Source: Druceiella hillmani (taxonomy: Eukaryota > Arthropoda > Insecta > Lepidoptera > Hepialidae). Taken from it: a DNA stretch of 64,000 nt. The stretch spans positions 1,840,001-1,904,000 of the forward strand of contig JAYKKI010000139.1 in assembly GCA_039881145.1 (NCBI GenBank), given 5' to 3'. This document shows, in pieces, positions 1-16,502 of the stretch. The number at the start of each line of letters is the position of its first letter. The first letter of the stretch is position 1. Position numbers and translations under genes: made by a program. The notes under the pieces are model-generated. The model did not search any database and was not told the DNA's origin. It worked only from the letters and a program-made list of their open reading frames with translations.

Positions 1-1250
1 TCCGTTACGGTAAAGAAGCTGAAATATAAAACAATATTTATTACTTGAACAAATTTTTATTTTATGTGGTTAGTAACAGAGAAAAAGGGCACTTATAATT
101 TCACTATGTCTGTAATTCTAATAAACTGGATTGGTTGCGTTTGCCAATATTTATGAAAATAAATCTTTTAGCTTTCGAGAATCCACTGACTGGTTACTTC
201 ATTTTAATATTTAACCAAATATTATAATTGCAAAAAAATAAAAGTTGAAATTTCAATGAAAATATTGCCGATTCTCTTCAAAATCTACTTGCATTATATT
301 ACTTTATAAGTTAAATAATAAACCTATACCTTTTATTCACAAGAACAATTTAATTAGGATTCCTCTTTCTAAAGATAAAGGCCTTATATAAATTATGGTA
401 ATGGAGGGCAAGTATACATCACCACTATCTTTATTGCTTCATTGTTCTAACAGTACTTTCATTTTACATAGAAATAAATAAATAAAATAAAACATTACAA
501 TTTTTTTACGATATCTCCAAAGAAATATATAAGGCTTGCTTTTCGCAACAGAGAAAATGTATCGTGGTTATAAATATAGACACTAAAATTAAAACATATA
601 AAATGAGAAACATGTAAAATAATATGTTTTCCAAAAATAAATAAAACTCTCTTTCCACAATTCCACTTTTTAAAAGGATAGAGAAAAAAGTATGAAAATT
701 TTCATGAAGATATTTATGGCATGAGATCTACCATGAACCAAAGTTATCAGAAATGCATATACAGAAATATTAAATACTCCCACATGTTCGACTATTAAAG
801 TTCTTTACTTCAAGAAGCACAAAATTTTATATTTTTAAGATAAATTCGTATCTGTTTGTCGAACTGTCTTTCACTGCAGTTTATTTAAAAAAAAACCTTT
901 TGCGATGACAATTTTAAATGTTGCTTAGCGGTTTCAACACGCATGTTTCTCAATTGTTAATATTCAAAATTTATGGGTAGCAAATAAAAACATTTGATAT
1001 TTTTTTAGTTTTCTGTCTCAATGAGATAAAATTAAAAAGATCAAATTATAAAATTCTCGATATACACATATTTTTAAAAATTGTTTATGTGAGCTTGTAT
1101 TGGAGACATTGTTTAAAATGTTCACCAAAAATATGTACCCACGCCTCTATTTTAAAAATCTAACAGTTAAAATAAAAAAAGAACTGTAATGTATGAAATC
1201 CATTTGACTTTACCAAAAAAACTATTGCGAGGAGGATGTTTACGGTATTT
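1..1250. other. AT-rich non-coding DNA
   Basis: No gene, RNA or repeat is recognisable here. All reading frames are closed by frequent stops, and the sequence is AT-rich with short homopolymer runs. It is most likely intergenic or intronic. Confidence 0.6.
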
Positions 1251-1254
1251 TAAC

Positions 1255-1475
1255 GTCGCTGAGAGTGACATCAAACAGCATATTTACTGCGAAACAGAAA
1301 CCTCATATATTCGACACTTATCCGGTATTCCAGCAATCCTCATTTACGCGGCCGAAACTTGGATCCCCGCCAAATATTCCTTCACGAAACAGCGAATGAT
1401 TCAAAGAGCAGTAGAAAATAAATTGACAGAAGTAATTCTGCTGGTTTTACTTACGGCCTTACCTACTTTTTAATA
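1255..1475 (+). pseudogene. RTE-type LINE reverse transcriptase C-terminal fragment
   Basis: One frame of an ORF at 1189-1473 contains IPAILIYAAETW followed by a KQRMIQRAVENK segment. Known of the family: RTE-clade non-LTR retrotransposons of insects carry a 'vLp.LtYGAETW...' motif just after the RT core, followed by a basic 'v.QRAmEr' helix. Here the Gly of YGAETW is Ala. Only about 70 residues match, and the upstream palm and fingers domains and the endonuclease are absent. The stretch is more GC-rich than its flanks, which suits a transposed insert. It ends roughly where the second RTE relic (13.4-13.7 kb, minus strand) begins in element coordinates. Inference: a dead, truncated LINE copy. 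Chance similarity is unlikely because the spacing of the two motifs is also right, but no alignment was run. Confidence 0.6.
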
Positions 1476-1479
1476 TCTG

Positions 1480-3185
1480 TACATAAGATTATTGTTTATT
1501 GTATTTACCCGCCTTGCCAATTTTCTACCCTTTTAAAAAAAATGGCGAATATAACAATATTTTTAGAACCAAATTCTAAAATAGAAGTATGGCTGCGATA
1601 TATAGAAGAATATATAGATAGGCAGACGGATAGTGAAAAGGAATTTGGTTTATTCCTTTGGAAGTTCGGAACCACAAAACGTGAAAAAGTATATAAACAC
1701 GGAAATCCGGTTGACAAATGATAGTGCGCATTGTTCGTGTTATTATTTGAAGATAGATTAATATAGTGGTTCATGTTGTAATATCAAATTATTATCTTTT
1801 AATGAGAGAAAGCATTTATAATCGATGCAGTGTGTGAACGATTAATTGCAGCAACTTAAAGGATTTGAAATTATCTTCATTATAACAATATATAAACGTA
1901 CAATTTATTCATTTAAAAGTTAAGCGTTCCCACCCATTAATCCTACAATATTATTAACAGTAATAATTGAAGGTCGATGGGGTGCATAACAATTTTAGAA
2001 GTTTGCTCAATTTACAGGTTATCGCTGTATTAATTATTGAAAGAAATTTTCGTCCCGCCTAGTTGATTGCTCATGAAAACATCTGATTGAAATATTTATA
2101 AAGAGTTTTCCTAAATTAACCTTCTCTAATACAACTCTGAGTGTAATATTAAGAAAATTTATTAATATTACTTTAGTTAGCCACTTTTTAAATTTTTGCC
2201 CATTTATGGCTCTGTTTAATAATTTCAATGGGGATTAATATTTACTAACTACAAATAAATCATTAGTTTAAGTTATTATAACTTATATCATAAGAAGTAG
2301 ACTCATTATGATAGTTAAAATCTTGTGATATGTATACTACTGCAATGTATTCGAGATATAAACAGAGCGCAAATGGGTGCATGTTCCAAAATGATTCCGG
2401 ATCCTATGAATGTCATAAAAAAATTTATTAACTTAAAAGTTATAACTGAATCATTTTAAATTTATATATCTAGACAACAATGGCTACCACTATTCGGTAT
2501 TGACCTGGATGAGTAATTGAGTCAAATCCGTTTTGAAAAGGTTTAGTTAAGTTTAATTTATAAACTTGAAAAATATCTGGTTACTTTAATTCTTGCATAT
2601 ACAAGAATTTAACATTACAAGAATGATAAATACTACTTTCAGTAAACTAACAAAAATTTCAAATTTTCTCTAAAAACTTCAAATAATATTAATTAAAATA
2701 TAGAAATGCAATACAACACAATTTATGGGGTTTTCCAACATGTGCAGGTGGTGTATGAAGTCAAGGGAATATCTCATGAGGAAAGCCATAATTTTTTTTT
2801 GTACACTCAAAGCTTACAGCAGAGACTGCATCCAAAGTACAAACATATCAGAGTGAATGAATTCTTATTGACTCATAATATGGTATTCTATAGTTATCTA
2901 TGTAACTTAGAATAGTTTTCATATTTTTCACACCTACACTTGGAAAATTAAAGGAGTGCGAAATATTACACCTTCCTTTAATGTTCAATATTTTACAAAC
3001 AGGGCGAAAATATGAAAAATGGTAAATGAAACATCACTTGAAAGACCTATCCAATAATATTAGACCAAATAATATACATGCAAATTTTATTTTCAATTTC
3101 GGCATTTTAACTTGGATGCTATACTAAACGTATGCTTGCAGAATTACACTCACATTCGTCTAAAACTTAAATATTTAAAAGGTAT
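1480..3185. other. AT-rich non-coding DNA
   Basis: Only short ORFs occur, such as 1505-1774 (-), 2034-2228 (-) and 2706-2915 (+). None resembles a family I know. I found no repeat structure or RNA gene. Confidence 0.55.
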
Positions 3186-3188
3186 TAC

Positions 3189-3275
3189 AGACAGGGATAA
3201 ACAGATAAATAGACGGACGTACTAAAATCATAAGGTTTCTTTTTTGCCTTTTTGTTATACAATCATTAAAAAGAG
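3189..3275 (+). repeat. Interspersed insect repeat end ('gacggac...ataaggtttc' type)
   Basis: The sequence contains gataaacagataaatagacg and gac, then a CATAAGG block followed by a TTTC/T-rich tract. Similar arrangements (GACGGA, then a TGATCTTAYAAGG-like block, then T-rich, then sometimes GAACCCTAAAAA) recur at 16.3 kb and 24.8 kb, with a partial form at 52.65 kb. From memory this is the end of an abundant insect interspersed repeat family. The assignment rests on motif order, not on alignment. Confidence 0.4.
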
Positions 3276-3279
3276 AAGA

Positions 3280-6200
3280 ACCGACTTGAAAGAGAACTTT
3301 TTCATAAAGTACTGAAAAGCCAACAATAAAAGAAAAAGGATACCGATAATTTTAAAGAACATGTTTATAATTGGAAGTTTTTTATAAATATGAACAATAC
3401 GCAAAATATTAAACCGAAATAATCTCACCTTTAATTTGGATATTATACTTAGTAATTTTGTTTAGACCTAGCACTGACTCCAAAAATAAATAATATTTCT
3501 TAATACGTACTTTAAAGTCGTCTCCGTCCATTGTTATTATGGTACCCACAAGTATTTAGTACTTTTGACATTTTACTGCTCCTCAGGATCGCATTTGTTT
3601 TCTGAGCCTTGCTCAAAAATGCATAAACAATTTAAAAAAATTATTTAATAATGAGTGGCATGCCGTTACCTGTCGAAGAGTTGCATCGATATAAGTTTGT
3701 AAATCAACATAAAACAGCGGAATAGTTGGTGTTTATTATTTATAGTTAAGTAGTCATAAAGTTAATTAGTTATTATTGCGTATTTACTCGCTGCCTACAT
3801 ATTTCGGTCAATTGGGGAATTTGGGTAGATTTACACATCTGCATGATATGAAGTGGGATGGGAGGAAAACTGTTTGAAGTAACAGGTCGTGCCTAAATTT
3901 TGAAGTAACATGTTGCGCTTATATTTTAATACCACGCGGTCAAAGCTGCGTACAAGTTTGGTGCTAGTATGAAAAATAGATGCTAGTGAAACACATTGAT
4001 ATAAAGATTGATGTACAAAAATTCTAGAAACATTCATACCTTATAGTCTAGCGTATTGACTGAGCCTTCCCTTGGCTATGAGGAATTGAATAGCGCAACT
4101 TTAATCTAAATTTATTGGGTATTTTTTCAACAGTTGGACAGAAAATAATTCTAAAATTCATGAGATACAGTTTTGCAGCCTACTTGTAACCTTTGATGTT
4201 TTATTTGACTTAAATCCTGTCACTCTGAGACAAAGCATAGAGCTCCGATCAAGCTCCCAGCCACAGACTCTGTTACTAGTTATGACTCCACAAAACGAAT
4301 TTCCTCTTCTTCCACGTTTCTACTGAACGACATCTTTTACCTGCTTCTTTTTCCCTATCTCTGCGGGTCCAGAAAAGTGATTTTTATTCTATCGTATTTG
4401 ATTTTTCCAAAGAGAAGTTCTGAAGTAATTTTCATAAAAAATGTTTATTGCATATTTTTTTTTGAATTTTTTGTTCCATATTAGTATGGATTAATTAATA
4501 AATTTAAACAATCAAGCAAAATTAAATCCGCTATTCAAAATATGCATAAAATCGAAACAATGTTAGGTAGGAGTGACGTAAATTACCACAACAACAAAAA
4601 AAAAAAGATACAAGACCGCATAATACCGTTTGGTGAACATGCCACTCTCTGTTAATGACTGACACGCGTAAACCAAATAGAAAAGGATAAATATTAATCG
4701 CTCGCATTAGTAATCAATAAAACAATGACGAGCAGAAAGTGAGACTTATTTAACGATTGGAACACGTGTTAATATTTCTACACTAGAAACGTATATAGAC
4801 ATAACCTTCGTCTTACTTGTCGGTGATGTTTTGTTGGAAATGAATATGGAGAAACTATCGCTTTCTTCATTATTGTACATCTCCAGATTTACCAAAAGAT
4901 TTTTACATTTAGAAATAAAACTCCGTAGGCAAAATTATTCTTTCGATCCTCGTGAAGAATTATAAAATATAACCAGTACTACATATAAAAATGTAGCACA
5001 GGTCAAAAATGTATTGAAAAATATAAAGCTTACTTTCCTGTGTAATAAAGTGTATAATGGTATAAAAATAGGCGTTGTATGCAAATCTTGTAATTATTGA
5101 ATTTATTTTTCAGTTCTTTACAGTTATAGTAAATACTGAGTGGTCAATGGTGGCTTTGCGTCAGCCAGTAAAACTAATGAAGTGAATTTAAAAAATATTA
5201 ATGCAAAAAAGAAATGTATGCTCGTGTGTATTCGAACTCAGTTATAAGATTATTAATAAAAAGACATAAACAATTTTCTTTGAATATTAGCACAAAATGG
5301 AGAAAATAAAAAAATATGAGCAATAGTAGAATAATTAACCGTCAGCAATAAGAATTAATAAAACTAATGATATTCTCTCATTTGAAAAAAAAACTTGTAC
5401 CTAAGTACATATTATTTTTGGGTAATCAATCATACAAAGGAGTAAAAAAGAAGTGCAATTCTTGTGAATGCTGTTAAAATTATCAATAATGCGAACAAAA
5501 AAATATCAATATTTTGATTAGTATTTTTTCGCTTCTTGATATATCAAATTATATATTAAATACAAATTCTCATTGATGAAAAAAAACATAAAAATGAAAT
5601 AAGCCCCTATTTTTTAACCAATTACCAAAAATTACTAAATAAGTTATATGCACTGTTGTTTGATATTTGCGATTATTAAGTGTCACAAGATTAATTCTTG
5701 ACGTAACTCCTTCTGATCCTAGAGATTTGGAAGAAGAAATCAAATATATCAAGGCAAGTTCTGGCAATGTGGGAAAAAATATTTACTGTTCATCTAGAAT
5801 TCTACGTCCTGCAATTACTTTGTTGATCCAGATATGGCACCAATTTTTCAACCATTGTTACAAAACTTTTACCAAAAAAACATTCGCTCATATCTGATCC
5901 AATGAGATTACGTAGTTTCTACTTTACGTGGACTTTTAAAAGAATGGTAGCAAATTTGAAAAAAATGACCTCAACCAAAATTTATCGTTTGTAGTTTTGA
6001 TATTTCCATAAAAACGATTGACATGATAACCCATTCATATCATAAACACGATATTCAGCTCAATTAAATATCTATACGAGATAAAGGAAGTATATTAGAA
6101 ATACAATATATAAATTCGAAATTGTTTTACTGACCTAACACACAAATCAAACCATGGAATGTGAAAATATACGATTACATGAGCTTGCGTGATAACCGAA

Positions 6201-9046
6201 CAATGATATATTTTACAGTCTATTGAGCGTAATGGAGCGGGGATGGAAGAGTTAGTCTTTAAAAGTATTTTTTCCGATCGTCTACTATAACTTCCATATG
6301 TCTTTATTTTGATACCATTTATAATTGTTTTACTTGAATTTTCCAATATCTACTCTTAGCGTAAGAATATAGTTATATCTCGATTGTCCTCCTACTTTAA
6401 ATATAAACTTAACTTCAGAAAAGTGATTACATCTCACGAGACAGAAAATTTCGCCCATTGACTACATTTTAAGGTCATTCTAGCATGCTCAAAAACAGTT
6501 TATTAAGATCTGTGTACCATACGTTTTATAAGACTAATGGTGTTCGTCAGAACTATTCTCAAATGTTAAAGATAATATAATTCTCAAGAAGAACATATAT
6601 TATGCATTACACCCACTTTCTAAGTTAGCATATTTTGAAATGTATTGTTAGATATTGATCCTCAAATTGATTAGTTTCACCACACTTATAACCAAATATT
6701 TATTAGGTATCTAAATATGTTTCAACCCTTATAAGACATTTCTAATCTAGATTTAGTTTTTACTTTATCCTATTTAGAATTCAAGTATTGGCTTTGATCC
6801 AAGATGCTACCACACATTCGACATCTAACTGACTGGTGATTTTGTAAAACAAGAGAGTTTTGCTAACAATATTATGAAACTACTCATCAACTTTTTTTGG
6901 AAGCGGAGATTACCATGAAATTAATATATTATCAATTTTAAAGTGAAAACACCTAAAAGGTTTATTTAATTTTCGAAATATTTCAACAAAAAATAATATA
7001 TAGGAATGTAGAAGGAGATCTTGGTGAAAAAAAGTTTAAATAATTACGGGAATACACTATTTTTATTGAACTTTACGTGAATATCCAAATTATTAAATAT
7101 AATTAATGTTGCTTGAAGCAATATTTTCGGAAATTTTATGGAAACATAACATGTCTATGTACATCATTGTTACTTATTAAGCTAATTTAACGGTTTTATC
7201 TCCTTGGTAAAGTAATACATCGTCCAACCGATGTTTTTTAATATGCAAATCTTAACATCTGTAAGTTACAAGATTATTTACGTATTGACATAAAATAAAA
7301 CATGTTACATGTACAATATACATGATATAAAGCGAAATAGATTCACGTGCCAATAATAATGAACAACTCAAACAATGAAATGCGAATCATATAAAAGCCC
7401 GCTTGAACACGGATAGAAATCACACAATGCCGCCTGTCTCACATATATTAAGCTCAGGCGTCGCACGATATAAATATAGGGGAATGAGCTGGGAACCACT
7501 GGATTATTAATATCATGGAAAAAAAGAAATAAAGAGAGAAGAAAGTACAAAAGAAAACAAGTCGATAAATCAAGGATGGAAATATCCAAGAGCACAAAAA
7601 TATCCCTCGTAAGTAAGTACATTTGTTCGTCGAGTTAAGTTGTCAAGTGGAAAGAAAGCATTTTTTTCTATATTAATCTCCTCTATAATTGTTTAAATGA
7701 CTTAATTAAAGATTTTTTGAAGGGAAAATTAAAAAATCGAGAGGAATGAGTAATTCTAAGAAAAGAAGTTTGAAAGTTATCAATGAAATATTGCTAAAAA
7801 TGTTAACAACATAAATAATTAGTATTTTTCATTGGAATTTTTGTCCAACCACGGAAATCAATTAATTTATTCATCAAATTTAAGAGCTCCAAAATTGTGT
7901 AATCTTTGGTGTGAAATTTCATTTCATTTGTTGCAACGCATACACTACTAACGTGCACATATTTAAAAAAAAATACTGAAAAATTTTATTAAAAACGTGG
8001 TGTGCATCATCTTGCAGTGTCGGATAAAATCATCAAACACAAATTCAGTTCAGAAGTGATTACAGTAAAATATTTTAGCAAAATCTAAGAGAACATTTTT
8101 AAAGTAATGTGATTTTAAATTGTCTCAGGGCTCCGCCCATCAACAACTTTTAAATGTTACCTTACAGTATTGTCAATTGTACGGCCAAATATCTTAGCGG
8201 AAGAAATGTATTGAATTGCTAGTATTAATTACGAGCTTATTTCGTTTATATACAATAATATGCAGCCAAAATTAGTGCTTTTCAAAAATATTATTCAACA
8301 CATGTATACCAATTTATTATAACATATCGCTGATGTACTGCAGCCGTAATTTGTTTGGTATTGCTTAATTCGTTACTGAAGGCTCTATATATACCATTGT
8401 CACTTGTCATGATTTTTGACTTCATACGATCGCAAATTGTTCAGATAAATGACATTACATTCATAAATTACATTAAATAAAAATAATAATTAATTTTGCT
8501 AGAACTCTATCAGTTCAAAAACAAGCCCAAACGTTTTTTGTAAACATAAATGATTGTACTTTTGATTCAAAAACTTCAAGTCATTAAAAAAAATCAATCA
8601 TTCAAAAAATTCAAATTAGACGAGATCTTACGTTGAGGGTGGAAGTTATAACAGTGGGGATAGTATTGTAATAATCGTTTTATTTCTTTTTAAGTCTAAT
8701 ATATTTTTATAACAAAATGAAGAGATATACAGGCATACCTTTCGTATCATGTGTTTTATTATTGTCTTGTTATGTTTGTTGAAATAATGGAGACAAAATC
8801 TATCGGAATAACTTCCTAACCAGTTCCCAAGTGGTACAAAATACATACTGTAATCGATTTAATTAATAAATATAATTTCTAACTTTCATGTGGAATGAAT
8901 TTACAATGCAATGTGTAAAGCTGCGTTCGTTTCCGCTCAAACTTCTTTCAACTGAGGATGAATGAAGTAATCAGGTTAGTATTTATTATAACAATTACAC
9001 CTTATCTTCACCTTTAAAGGATTTTTAGACTTATGTGAATTTAGTG
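3280..9046. other. Long AT-rich non-coding stretch
   Basis: No gene or RNA is recognised. A slightly GC-richer patch at 4190-4380 has no matching ORF. ORFs at 5667-5897 (+), 6095-6346 (-) and 7368-7622 (-) are unrecognised and of a length expected by chance in such sequence. Confidence 0.55.
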
Positions 9047-9157
<111 letters not shown>

Positions 9158-9871
9158 TAAATACAAAATTAATTAAAATTTCACAAAAACGCTTTCAACC
9201 CTTAAATATCTTTATAAACTTGTATTGCTTACTTGATGAATTTAAATAGTTTTAACCATGTCAGGAATGCAAGTTTAGAAGTATATTTAGGTTTAAATTG
9301 TAAACCAATACGTTTCCGATTTTCGCAAAACCCTGATACATTTTGTGGCAAAAATAAATGAAAGAAGAAGTTTTTATTTTTCTTCGAACTATCTAATTTT
9401 ACGGATGTAATATGGCCTGTACGTTTCGAGTTTTATTTACGTTGTCCGCTTGCCTCTCTTAGAGAGTAATTATATGATCTAATTGTTTCTGTACTCAATG
9501 AAATTACATTGTAATAAAAATTTGGAATATCTAGAGGGAGAAATGTATCTAACTGAACAGATATATGGACCAAATATAGTACTAGGCTACAAGAAAAATG
9601 ATAAAATGTTACCGAGGTATAATTAGTGGATATATTGTAAACTCTTTATAGACAACAAGACTTTGAAGAAGAACTATTGCTATTGTTAATATCCAGCGGA
9701 AAATTATTTAACAGCCTAAGAAAAAAAAATTGTGGTTATTTAATGTCATGTCTAATACTAGAATTTATTCAGTAAGAACAAGTAGAGAAGTTCTTTGAAA
9801 AAAGTAATTAGGTGGTCAAACTTAATTATCCGGTTCTAAGAACTTCCCAACTTGTTTTCTATTCGACGGAG
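9158..9871. other. AT-rich non-coding DNA
   Basis: Nothing is recognised between the microsatellite and the foldback repeat. Confidence 0.55.
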
Positions 9872-9999
9872 TCTTCTCAATTCTCGCACCATAGCATCAT
9901 ATAATTTGTTCTCGCACGTGTAATGTCGATATTTTTAAAACATTGATATTACACGTGCACAAAGATTTATAACACTTGACGGTGTAAAAATTGAGAAGA
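9872..9999. repeat. 128-bp imperfect foldback (inverted repeat)
   Basis: The two arms (9872-9930 and 9942-9999) are near reverse complements around an 11-nt loop at 9931-9941. The loop-proximal 17 bp (gcacgtgtaatgtcgat against its complement) differ at only two positions, both of which would be G-U pairs in RNA. The outer ends (tcttctcaatt) match exactly, and the middle is more diverged. No transposase is present. Possible identities are a MITE or other foldback transposon, or a transcribed hairpin precursor. The sequence cannot decide between them. Confidence 0.75.
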
Positions 10000-13404
<3,405 letters not shown>

Positions 13405-13675
13405 ATCTACACACTGCTGAACATAGACATTTCTCGAGGCGGACCACTACCACTTTCTTCCAACTTTTTTAGGTCGTCAGTCCATCTGGCTGGTGCGCAT
13501 AACACATTGTGCTTCGCGGTCCCCAACTAAAAACTCTTCTATCCCATCGGCCATCGACTCTTTGGTAAATGTGACCTGTTAAGTGCTACTCCAGTACCCT
13601 GTTCAGCGCCAATTTCCTGATTTCAAGCGCTATGTCAACTATTTTAACTCTCCCTCGAACTTAGTCATTTCGGTT
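13405..13675 (-). pseudogene. RTE-type LINE 3' end (RT C-terminal tail) relic
   Basis: Read on the minus strand, successive frames give VDIALEIRKL, then TGHIYQRVDGRW, then PARWTDDLKKL, the order seen in the C-terminal tail of insect RTE-clade LINE proteins. There the conserved blocks are a GHI.RR.DGRW segment, then a RP..RW.DDL segment, then the stop. Frame changes and stops separate the blocks, so it is a pseudogene. At the nucleotide level, stretches such as taggtcgtcagtccatctgg and atcccatcggccatcg are the form I remember from abundant insect RTE copies, including the terminal 'ctgctgaacatag'. This stretch is clearly more GC-rich than its flanks. RT core and endonuclease are missing, consistent with the 5' truncation typical of LINE insertions. 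Confidence 0.75.
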
Positions 13676-14199
13676 TTTTTTTCATTCAACGATCGTTTTC
13701 CTATGATATGCTGAGCGAATTTAAATTTATAGATTATACCACCTGTATTCAGCGCCTTAAGTTATTACGAGTAGAGCGAACATACATTTACGTCTTTAAC
13801 ATTTGCGGAGCGTGATTTAATACAAATGCCATTAAGTTCCCGTTTAATATTATTCAAATAGTTAAATTTGACTACTTAATTTCTGAAAATACGACCCGTC
13901 AACAGTTAATAACCTTCAGTTCTTCACCTTCAGTTCTAATAGGATTTCTTTGTGGCAGGAATAAATTTGTTTCAAGTAATTTTTACTTTCACTTCACTGC
14001 ATTTACTATTGCTTTTCTATATAGGTAAACAATTTAAACTATACTAAGGTTTCAAACAAAGAGTATCTGAATAGGTGTAAAGTACGGTTTCGTGGTTGTG
14101 TGTGTGTATTGCCATATAATTATTGATATTTCCATATGGAGAAATTATTTAATGCGCAAAGGTTATGTAAATAAAATTTACATATATACGTTTATATGT

Positions 14200-14200
<1 letters not shown>
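13676..14200. other. AT-rich non-coding DNA
   Basis: No gene or RNA is recognised. A short direct repeat, 'cttcagttct', occurs near 13915-13935. Confidence 0.5.

Positions 14201-14266
<66 letters not shown>
14201..14266. repeat. Compound (CA)n(TA)n microsatellite
   Basis: A (CA)13 block runs directly into a (TA) block of about 40 bp. The same CA-to-TA layout occurs at 16.4 kb and, as TG then TA, at 61.0 kb. Confidence 0.95.
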
Positions 14267-14270
<4 letters not shown>

Positions 14271-15000
14271 TTCACCCAATTTCTACAGAGGCTTTTTAAA
14301 AGAGCACAAGTGATTACAGTGACATGAACAATTAATCATCTTCAAACAAGCAAAGTTTTTGATGATTGTATTGTTCCAACGCACGAAGAGTTAGAGCATA
14401 CATTAAATTTTATCTTTTGTCTGTTATAAAGAAATATTTCAGATTCTTAGAAAGAAAAAGAATTTTCAGAATTCAATTATATTTATGACGAAATTAATGC
14501 ATGGTTTCGATACCACTGCTTTCTCTATAAAATAATGCGATCTGGATGCGTTATAAATGCATAGAATCACTTTATTCACCGCTCTTTATTTTTGGGATCC
14601 AGCTCATTTCAAAAGTAAATTTGATGCATTTTTTAATATTGATTATGCCATAAAAAGAGAATTACAAGAGAATATTTACATTAATTTCCCATTTAGAGAA
14701 AACAGTCCCCTTACCTTTTTTCTTTCAAAATTATACACGTTTTTATAATAGCACCTTTCAATAAATAAAACTAGTCATTTTTTCATCCCTACAACGCCTT
14801 TATGGTAAACTGGTTGGATCATAATTCATATGTATTTCGACCAATGTGACAAACAAGGCTTAAGTCAAATAAGTTTCTCTTTGGAAGCTCGTTTCCAACG
14901 CCATCACAATATTGTAATTTTCCACTAATAAATTACTCTCCAAACTTTCTCAACAAATCACTCCTCTGCGTAACGATTCCTTGTTGCGTCGTGACCTGGA
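14267..15000. other. AT-rich non-coding DNA
   Basis: The ORF at 14557-14748 (+) is unrecognised. Nothing else is seen. Confidence 0.5.
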
Positions 15001-15125
15001 ACAATAACACGTTCACGCGCGCCATCCCCGTGATTTCCGCTGGGATTGGGCGCGAACGCGGAGCGTTAATTAACCATCCTCCCGCCCACTCACTGCAACC
15101 ACCGGAACACGTAACTGCTGTAAAC
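15001..15125. other. GC- and CpG-rich island with imperfect hairpin
   Basis: This is a sharp GC-rich patch in AT-rich DNA, dense in CpG (acgcgcgcc, gggcgcgaacgcgg). The segments gttcacgcgcgccatcccc and gggattgggcgcgaac are imperfect reverse complements, giving a strong predicted stem with a loop of about 12 nt. No ORF or RNA family is recognised. It could be a conserved regulatory element or promoter island, or a transposon end. Confidence 0.5.
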
Positions 15126-16011
15126 TAGAGTACAACAGTACAGTATCGACGTTCCTTTGCAAACTTGCGAAAATAGTTTGTAAACATGAAAGTTTATGAA
15201 GCAAAGTATTGAGCCCTATATGAAAATTGCTTTACTCATTTGATTTGTAATTTGAGAGCAATTGCAGAAAATGATTTATTGTATACACGGAAATAAATTA
15301 CTAAAATATTTTAAAATTAAAGTATTGAAAAAACATTTGGTACAAGAGCTGAAATTTTGAAATTAATTTAACTTTTCCTCGCTAATATTTCAATATCGAA
15401 CGAGTTTCAATGAGATGATATAAATTTAGCTTCGAAAGTTGTTCTGGCTCTTTCAAATAAAAGAAATTCATAAGTGACCTTTAAAAATATTGCAAAATTT
15501 ACTATATTTAGGATCGTTACGGTGAAATATTATGGACAAACGTGAATGTGGTTGTGATTAAATATTTTTAATAAAGCATTTCATCGCTTTCAATAACTTG
15601 CAAGTAGATATATTAAACATATAATAAATATATGAAGACGCCATTTTTTAAAAGTGACACGCTATACCTTAACAGAAACTAATCGTACAGTTATAGATAT
15701 ACATTTGATATAAATCTGCCAGTTGCGAGTCTCGGGCATCAAGGACACTTTACCTCGTCTCATGTTAAATTACTTTTTTATCATACGTAATCACTAACGT
15801 GGACTACAATAAATATTAAATAATATCTAATATAATTCAATAGGAGTGACAAACATATTATAGTAAATATTTCAAAAATAACGAGAACTAGTCATTATTG
15901 ACATCTTTATAGTTTTCTTAGAACCTATGCTGAGGCGTCCAAAAATTGTATTTCTTCTTCGTTATTTGTTAATTAGATTTGGAAATAATTGGGTAAAACA
16001 TATACTTTTTG

Positions 16012-16016
<5 letters not shown>
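15126..16016. other. AT-rich non-coding DNA
   Basis: No coding signal, RNA gene or repeat is recognised. Confidence 0.5.

Positions 16017-16063
<47 letters not shown>
16017..16063. repeat. (TA)n microsatellite
   Basis: Uninterrupted TA tract of about 47 bp. Confidence 0.95.
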
Positions 16064-16065
<2 letters not shown>

Positions 16066-16189
16066 AAGGATAAACTACCTATCAATAGGAAAAAATTAGG
16101 AAAATGAGAAATATTTTTAAAATTCTTAAAAGTTATACCCCCAAACCATATGAGGAATTTGAAAAATTCTTGCCTGTCATTTAATTTAC

Positions 16190-16375
16190 CCCTCAAATTT
16201 TTTTCAAATTATTTTATAGTCTCAGCCGTTAATATATATGAGCTCCTTTAATATGTTACTTACTACGCCAAATTCAAAAATAAGCTGATTTTCGGCTCCC
16301 ATGGACGGACAAACGGCCCGCAAGTGATCTTACAAAGGTTTCGTTTGTCGTTTTGAGATATAAAACGTTAAAAAT
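16190..16375 (+). repeat. Interspersed insect repeat copy
   Basis: The order is: a 'tttatagtctcagccgtta' block, 'gccaaattcaaaaataagc', 'ttttcggctccc', then gacggacaaacggcc and 'gtgatcttacaaagg' followed by TTTCG. This is the fullest copy here of the family also seen at 3.2, 24.8 and 52.65 kb, with its other segment possibly represented at 25.45 and 41.25 kb. No coding capacity is visible, so it is probably a non-autonomous element. The family recognition is from memory. Confidence 0.45.
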
Positions 16376-16435
16376 AATAAAAGACGGATCATTTTCTTTC
16401 AAACAAAATAATTCTTATAGTTATATGTTTACATA

Positions 16436-16498
<63 letters not shown>
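16436..16498. repeat. Compound (CA)n(TA)n microsatellite
   Basis: A CA block of about 30 bp grades into a TA block of about 33 bp. It begins about 60 bp beyond the preceding interspersed repeat. Confidence 0.95.
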
Positions 16499-16502
<4 letters not shown>

